In this document: positions 61,661 to 64,000 of the stretch, piece after piece
Position numbering within the stretch: the stretch's first letter is position 1
Layout of the letters: each line of letters starts with the position of its first letter
Assembly (NCBI GenBank): GCA_016787705.1
Contig: JAEUTP010000008.1
Span: 186,001-250,000 of the forward strand
Source of the DNA: Bacteroidia bacterium
GTDB lineage: Bacteria > Bacteroidota > Bacteroidia > B-17B0 > Aurantibacillaceae
Length of the DNA: 64,000 nucleotides
Direction of reading: 5' to 3'
Position numbers and translations under genes: made by a program
Notes under the pieces: generated by a model
Databases searched by the model: none
What the model was told of the DNA's origin: nothing
Seen by the model: the letters and a program-made list of their open reading frames with translations, nothing else

Positions 61661-62662
61661 CTACTCATCCCTTTTACTTACAGATCCAAAATCGTATTTT
61701 AATTTTACGATGCGCATGGTTTTATTATTAGGATCTCGGATGATGAAAGAATTTAATAAGCCGTTATTTGAATCGGTGATGTAACTTATTTCTTTTACAA
61801 GCAACTCGCCTTTATAATGCTTTTCGGTATACAGCTCTTTGTTCTTTTCATCGTATTCGTAAGTAATGGTCATATCCACCGTATTATTGGCATTACCTTT
61901 AAATTTTGCTTTCGCTAAACGATTACCATCATACTCAAACCTATGCTCCTGCATTATCCATGAGGCCACGGTGTAATATTCCATAATCTCTTTTTTTCTT
62001 CCCAAACTATCGTAATTGGTTATTACTTCTTTGTAAGATCTGTTCTCGTTATTGATATACGTGCATTTTGTTTGTCCTGAAGAATATTTTTGGTATTGAA
62101 AACTATCCTCGCTAAGCTGAACCTGGTTGCCTAAAATAAAAATAGATTTGTCTTTACTATTATTTGTTTCTTTAAAACGTAACTCTTTTGTAAGATTATT
62201 TGCGCTATCGTAACGATAATATCGACTCTCATAATAGTTAAAGCCATCGTGATAACGTTTTAAAATTAAACGTTTATTATTATAAAAATAACTGGTGCTA
62301 ACTGTATCGTAAACATAAAAATTAATTATCTGTGTTCCGCCATTGCTTACTTTTCTTCGCTTACGATAAGCCGGTGGGGTGTTAATTTGTTTTTCAATGG
62401 TTTGAATGATGGTGGTAAAATAATAGCGGGATAAATTTCCATTGGTATCAAAATCGTACGATTCAATTAAACTTTTATCAACTGCCACTTCAAAATCTTT
62501 CTTATCTAAAATATCAAAAGTGATCCTTCGGATATTTTTTGATTTTATAACATCAGGATTAAAACGGTGTTGTTTTTCGAAAGCAGTTTCAGGTGTTGGC
62601 AATAACACCTGTGCTTTTGCGAAAGAGCAAAATAAAAAGAATATGAAAATTATTTTATTCAA
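61661..62662 (-). CDS. Secreted protein, unrecognised (RHS-like tyrosine-rich strands)
   Basis: A 333-aa exported protein from TTG 62662: this start yields a perfect signal peptide (KIIFIFFLFCSFAKAQ) and only an 8-nt overlap with the preceding gene, whereas the upstream ATG at 62725 would overlap by 71 nt. The mature protein has repeating Y- and N-rich strands of the kind IESYDFDTNGNLSRYYF, YRYDSANNLTKEL, TNYDSLGRKKEI, YEYDEKNKEL, similar to YD/RHS-like or bacterial YwqK-like repeats. No toxin domain is present. A decayed copy of its 3' end lies just downstream. Confidence 0.7.
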   Translation of the reverse strand: MNKIIFIFFLFCSFAKAQVLLPTPETAFEKQHRFNPDVIKSKNIRRITFDILDKKDFEVAVDKSLIESYDFDTNGNLSRYYFTTIIQTIEKQINTPPAYRKRRKVSNGGTQIINFYVYDTVSTSYFYNNKRLILKRYHDGFNYYESRYYRYDSANNLTKELRFKETNNSKDKSIFILGNQVQLSEDSFQYQKYSSGQTKCTYINNENRSYKEVITNYDSLGRKKEIMEYYTVASWIMQEHRFEYDGNRLAKAKFKGNANNTVDMTITYEYDEKNKELYTEKHYKGELLVKEISYITDSNNGLLNSFIIRDPNNKTMRIVKLKYDFGSVSKRDE

Positions 62663-64000
62663 GTTGTAAAAATGCTTCTTCAATCGTTTCAACCGGTTGC
62701 TTACAGCTTTGCTGTTCGCAAACATAGATCATTGTTTTTTGCGAGTTAAACCTGTTTGTAAGCAATGGTAAAAACGAGTCTTTAGCGCTAACTGCTAAAA
62801 TCGTGTTTGTTAAGCCTTGTGCGTAAAGGCCAAGCAACTTTTCATTAACATTGTTACCAACAATGGCTATTTCCCTGAAAGGATAAAGCAGGTGAAGCGC
62901 CAAACAAGCCCAGTTACTGTATCCGGGGCCATATTGTTTAATTTCTTTTGCCACACAATTTAACATTTCAGAGGCTTTTTTTGTCCATTCAGCCTTACCA
63001 AAATGGGTGCCAAGGTAAAACAAATTAAGCGCCATTTGTGAATTAGAAGACGGAATAACATTATCACTTACTTCCGAAGTTCGCGCCACTAATTGCGAGG
63101 CAGAATTATTTGTATAATAAAAAAGTTCACTCTTTTCATTAGCAAACTGTTCTAAAGCTATCTCGCTTAAACTTTTTGCTTTCAACAAATAATCTTCATC
63201 CTGGGTAATTAAATAAATAGTTTGCAATGCTTCAATGGTAAAAGCATAATCATCTAAAAAGCCATCAATCTTCGCGTTCCCATTTTTGTAAGTCCGCAAT
63301 AAAGTACCATCCGCCTTTGATAATTTATTTAAAATAAAATTGATAGATGATAAAGCTATCTCTTTGTATTCTTCCATTCCAAAACTCAAATAGGCTTTTG
63401 CATAAGCTGTACACATTAATGCATTCCAGGAGGTGATAGCCTTATCATCAAGCCCTGGCATTAACCTGCTTTTGGATTCTTGTTTTAAAATTTTTTTACA
63501 GGCATTTATTTTTTCATTCAGCTGTTCAACCGTTAAATTAAATTTGGTTAATGTTTCGTGTAAATTTTCGGCGCGCATTAAAATATAATTTCCATGTTCC
63601 CAATAACCTTTATCGTTTATCTCGTAATAGTTTGCAAACAATTCATAATTATCCCCTAAAAGATCTTTCAAATCCAATTGATTCCATACGTAATATTTTC
63701 CTTCTTCACCATCGCTATCCGCATCAAAAGCAGAATAAAAACAACCTTCGTTGGTATACCAATATTTTTGCACGAAAGACAAAGTATCTATCGCAATTTC
63801 TTTATACAATTTATTTTTTGTGAGTGTATAAGCTTCGCAATATAAAGAAACCAGTTGCGAATTATCGTACAGCATTTTTTCGAAGTGCGGTATCTTCCAT
63901 AAAATATCGGTACTGTATCTCGCAAACCCACCATGCAATTGATCGTAAATGCCGCCATAAGACATTTTTGTCAATGTTAGATTTACGTGTTTTAATAATT
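62655..64000 (-). CDS. YyaL/SSP411-type protein, N-terminus outside the window
   Basis: A C-terminal part (about 448 codons) of a YyaL-like protein that continues past the right edge; the frame is open to 64000, and the codons there read LLKHVNLTLTKM before SYGGIYDQLHGGF. The visible part is the six-hairpin glycosidase-type (alpha/alpha toroid) domain: GGFARYSTDILWKIPHFEKMLYDNSQ (in part), AFDADSDGEEGKYYVW, and NALMCTAYAKAYL. Full-length proteins start with a thioredoxin-like DUF255 domain with a CxxC-type motif; that is not visible here. Function unclear; members are linked to redox control. It overlaps the next gene by 8 nt. Confidence 0.92.
   Translation of the reverse strand, partial: LLKHVNLTLTKMSYGGIYDQLHGGFARYSTDILWKIPHFEKMLYDNSQLVSLYCEAYTLTKNKLYKEIAIDTLSFVQKYWYTNEGCFYSAFDADSDGEEGKYYVWNQLDLKDLLGDNYELFANYYEINDKGYWEHGNYILMRAENLHETLTKFNLTVEQLNEKINACKKILKQESKSRLMPGLDDKAITSWNALMCTAYAKAYLSFGMEEYKEIALSSINFILNKLSKADGTLLRTYKNGNAKIDGFLDDYAFTIEALQTIYLITQDEDYLLKAKSLSEIALEQFANEKSELFYYTNNSASQLVARTSEVSDNVIPSSNSQMALNLFYLGTHFGKAEWTKKASEMLNCVAKEIKQYGPGYSNWACLALHLLYPFREIAIVGNNVNEKLLGLYAQGLTNTILAVSAKDSFLPLLTNRFNSQKTMIYVCEQQSCKQPVETIEEAFLQLE

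Noticed and set aside
1..64000. CRISPR arrays, rRNA genes and IS transposases
   Set aside because: I found no regularly spaced direct repeats with unique spacers, no rRNA sequence and no transposase in the window.

Overview
This window looks like a chromosomal segment of a member of the Bacteroidota. The DNA is AT-rich. Many exported proteins carry short signal peptides ending in AQ or SQ, or SxC-type lipoboxes. Shine-Dalgarno sequences are scarce. The promoters I can see fit the Bacteroidota pattern (TTG or TTTG about 18-20 nt before TAnnTTTG), most clearly ahead of tRNA-Pro, icd, an ArsR gene and a small secreted protein. OmpA/PD40, BamA-like, YidD, WD40 and MauG-type genes are in keeping with that phylum. 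I cannot name the genus.

Layout. 1-3798: a tight + strand cluster (DedA, YidD-like, two related secreted TPR proteins, a secreted WD40 protein) joined by ATGA overlaps. 3874-9483: mostly small envelope proteins on the - strand, an XRE/S24 repressor, an alpha/beta hydrolase, DoxX and a nitroreductase. The last two diverge from an HxlR regulator across a tandem 18-bp operator-like repeat. 10021-14113: an OmpA/PD40 protein and an ArsR operon (ArsR, SRPBCC broken by an in-frame stop, GyrI-like, small protein, VOC). 14752-17779: LLM oxidoreductase, AraC regulator and a secreted protein with an HEGRH zinc motif. 17787-19909: a lone reverse transcriptase, a highly structured non-coding stretch and tRNA-Pro(UGG). 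20053-33517: housekeeping genes (guaA, LysM/binding protein, hemF, ASST-like, helicase, lnt, yebC, recJ). 33591-44752: low-complexity secreted protein, MATE, di-haem peroxidase, esterase, rnr, ArsC-like reductase, icd, psd. 44936-55133: very large envelope proteins, M20 amidohydrolase, TSUP permease, DUF2130. 55209-60077: SixA, ppk1, ppx, cdaA and SlyD, a polyphosphate/c-di-AMP cluster. 60150-64000: repeat-rich end with unrecognised proteins and the C-terminal part of a YyaL-type protein.

The most interesting locus is 17787-19620. The protein is a single 479-aa reverse transcriptase with the DD catalytic site, none of the canonical retron signatures I looked for (NAxxH, VTG), and features of the 'unknown group'/DRT antiviral enzymes. 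Directly upstream on the same strand, 128 nt fold into five back-to-back hairpins, two of them capped by UUCG and GAAA tetraloops that exist only on the RT strand. The last hairpin ends 12 nt before the RT start. This is the expected architecture of a single-gene DRT system (RT plus template/scaffold ncRNA) next to a tRNA gene. The exact class is unassigned and may be new.

Other points for a second look: a nonsense codon in the SRPBCC gene, a palindromic repeat sitting in frame inside hemF, two MITE-like elements with shared terminal inverted repeats, dispersed pyrimidine/purine hairpin repeats, and a decayed 3' end of a duplicated gene at 61435-61508.
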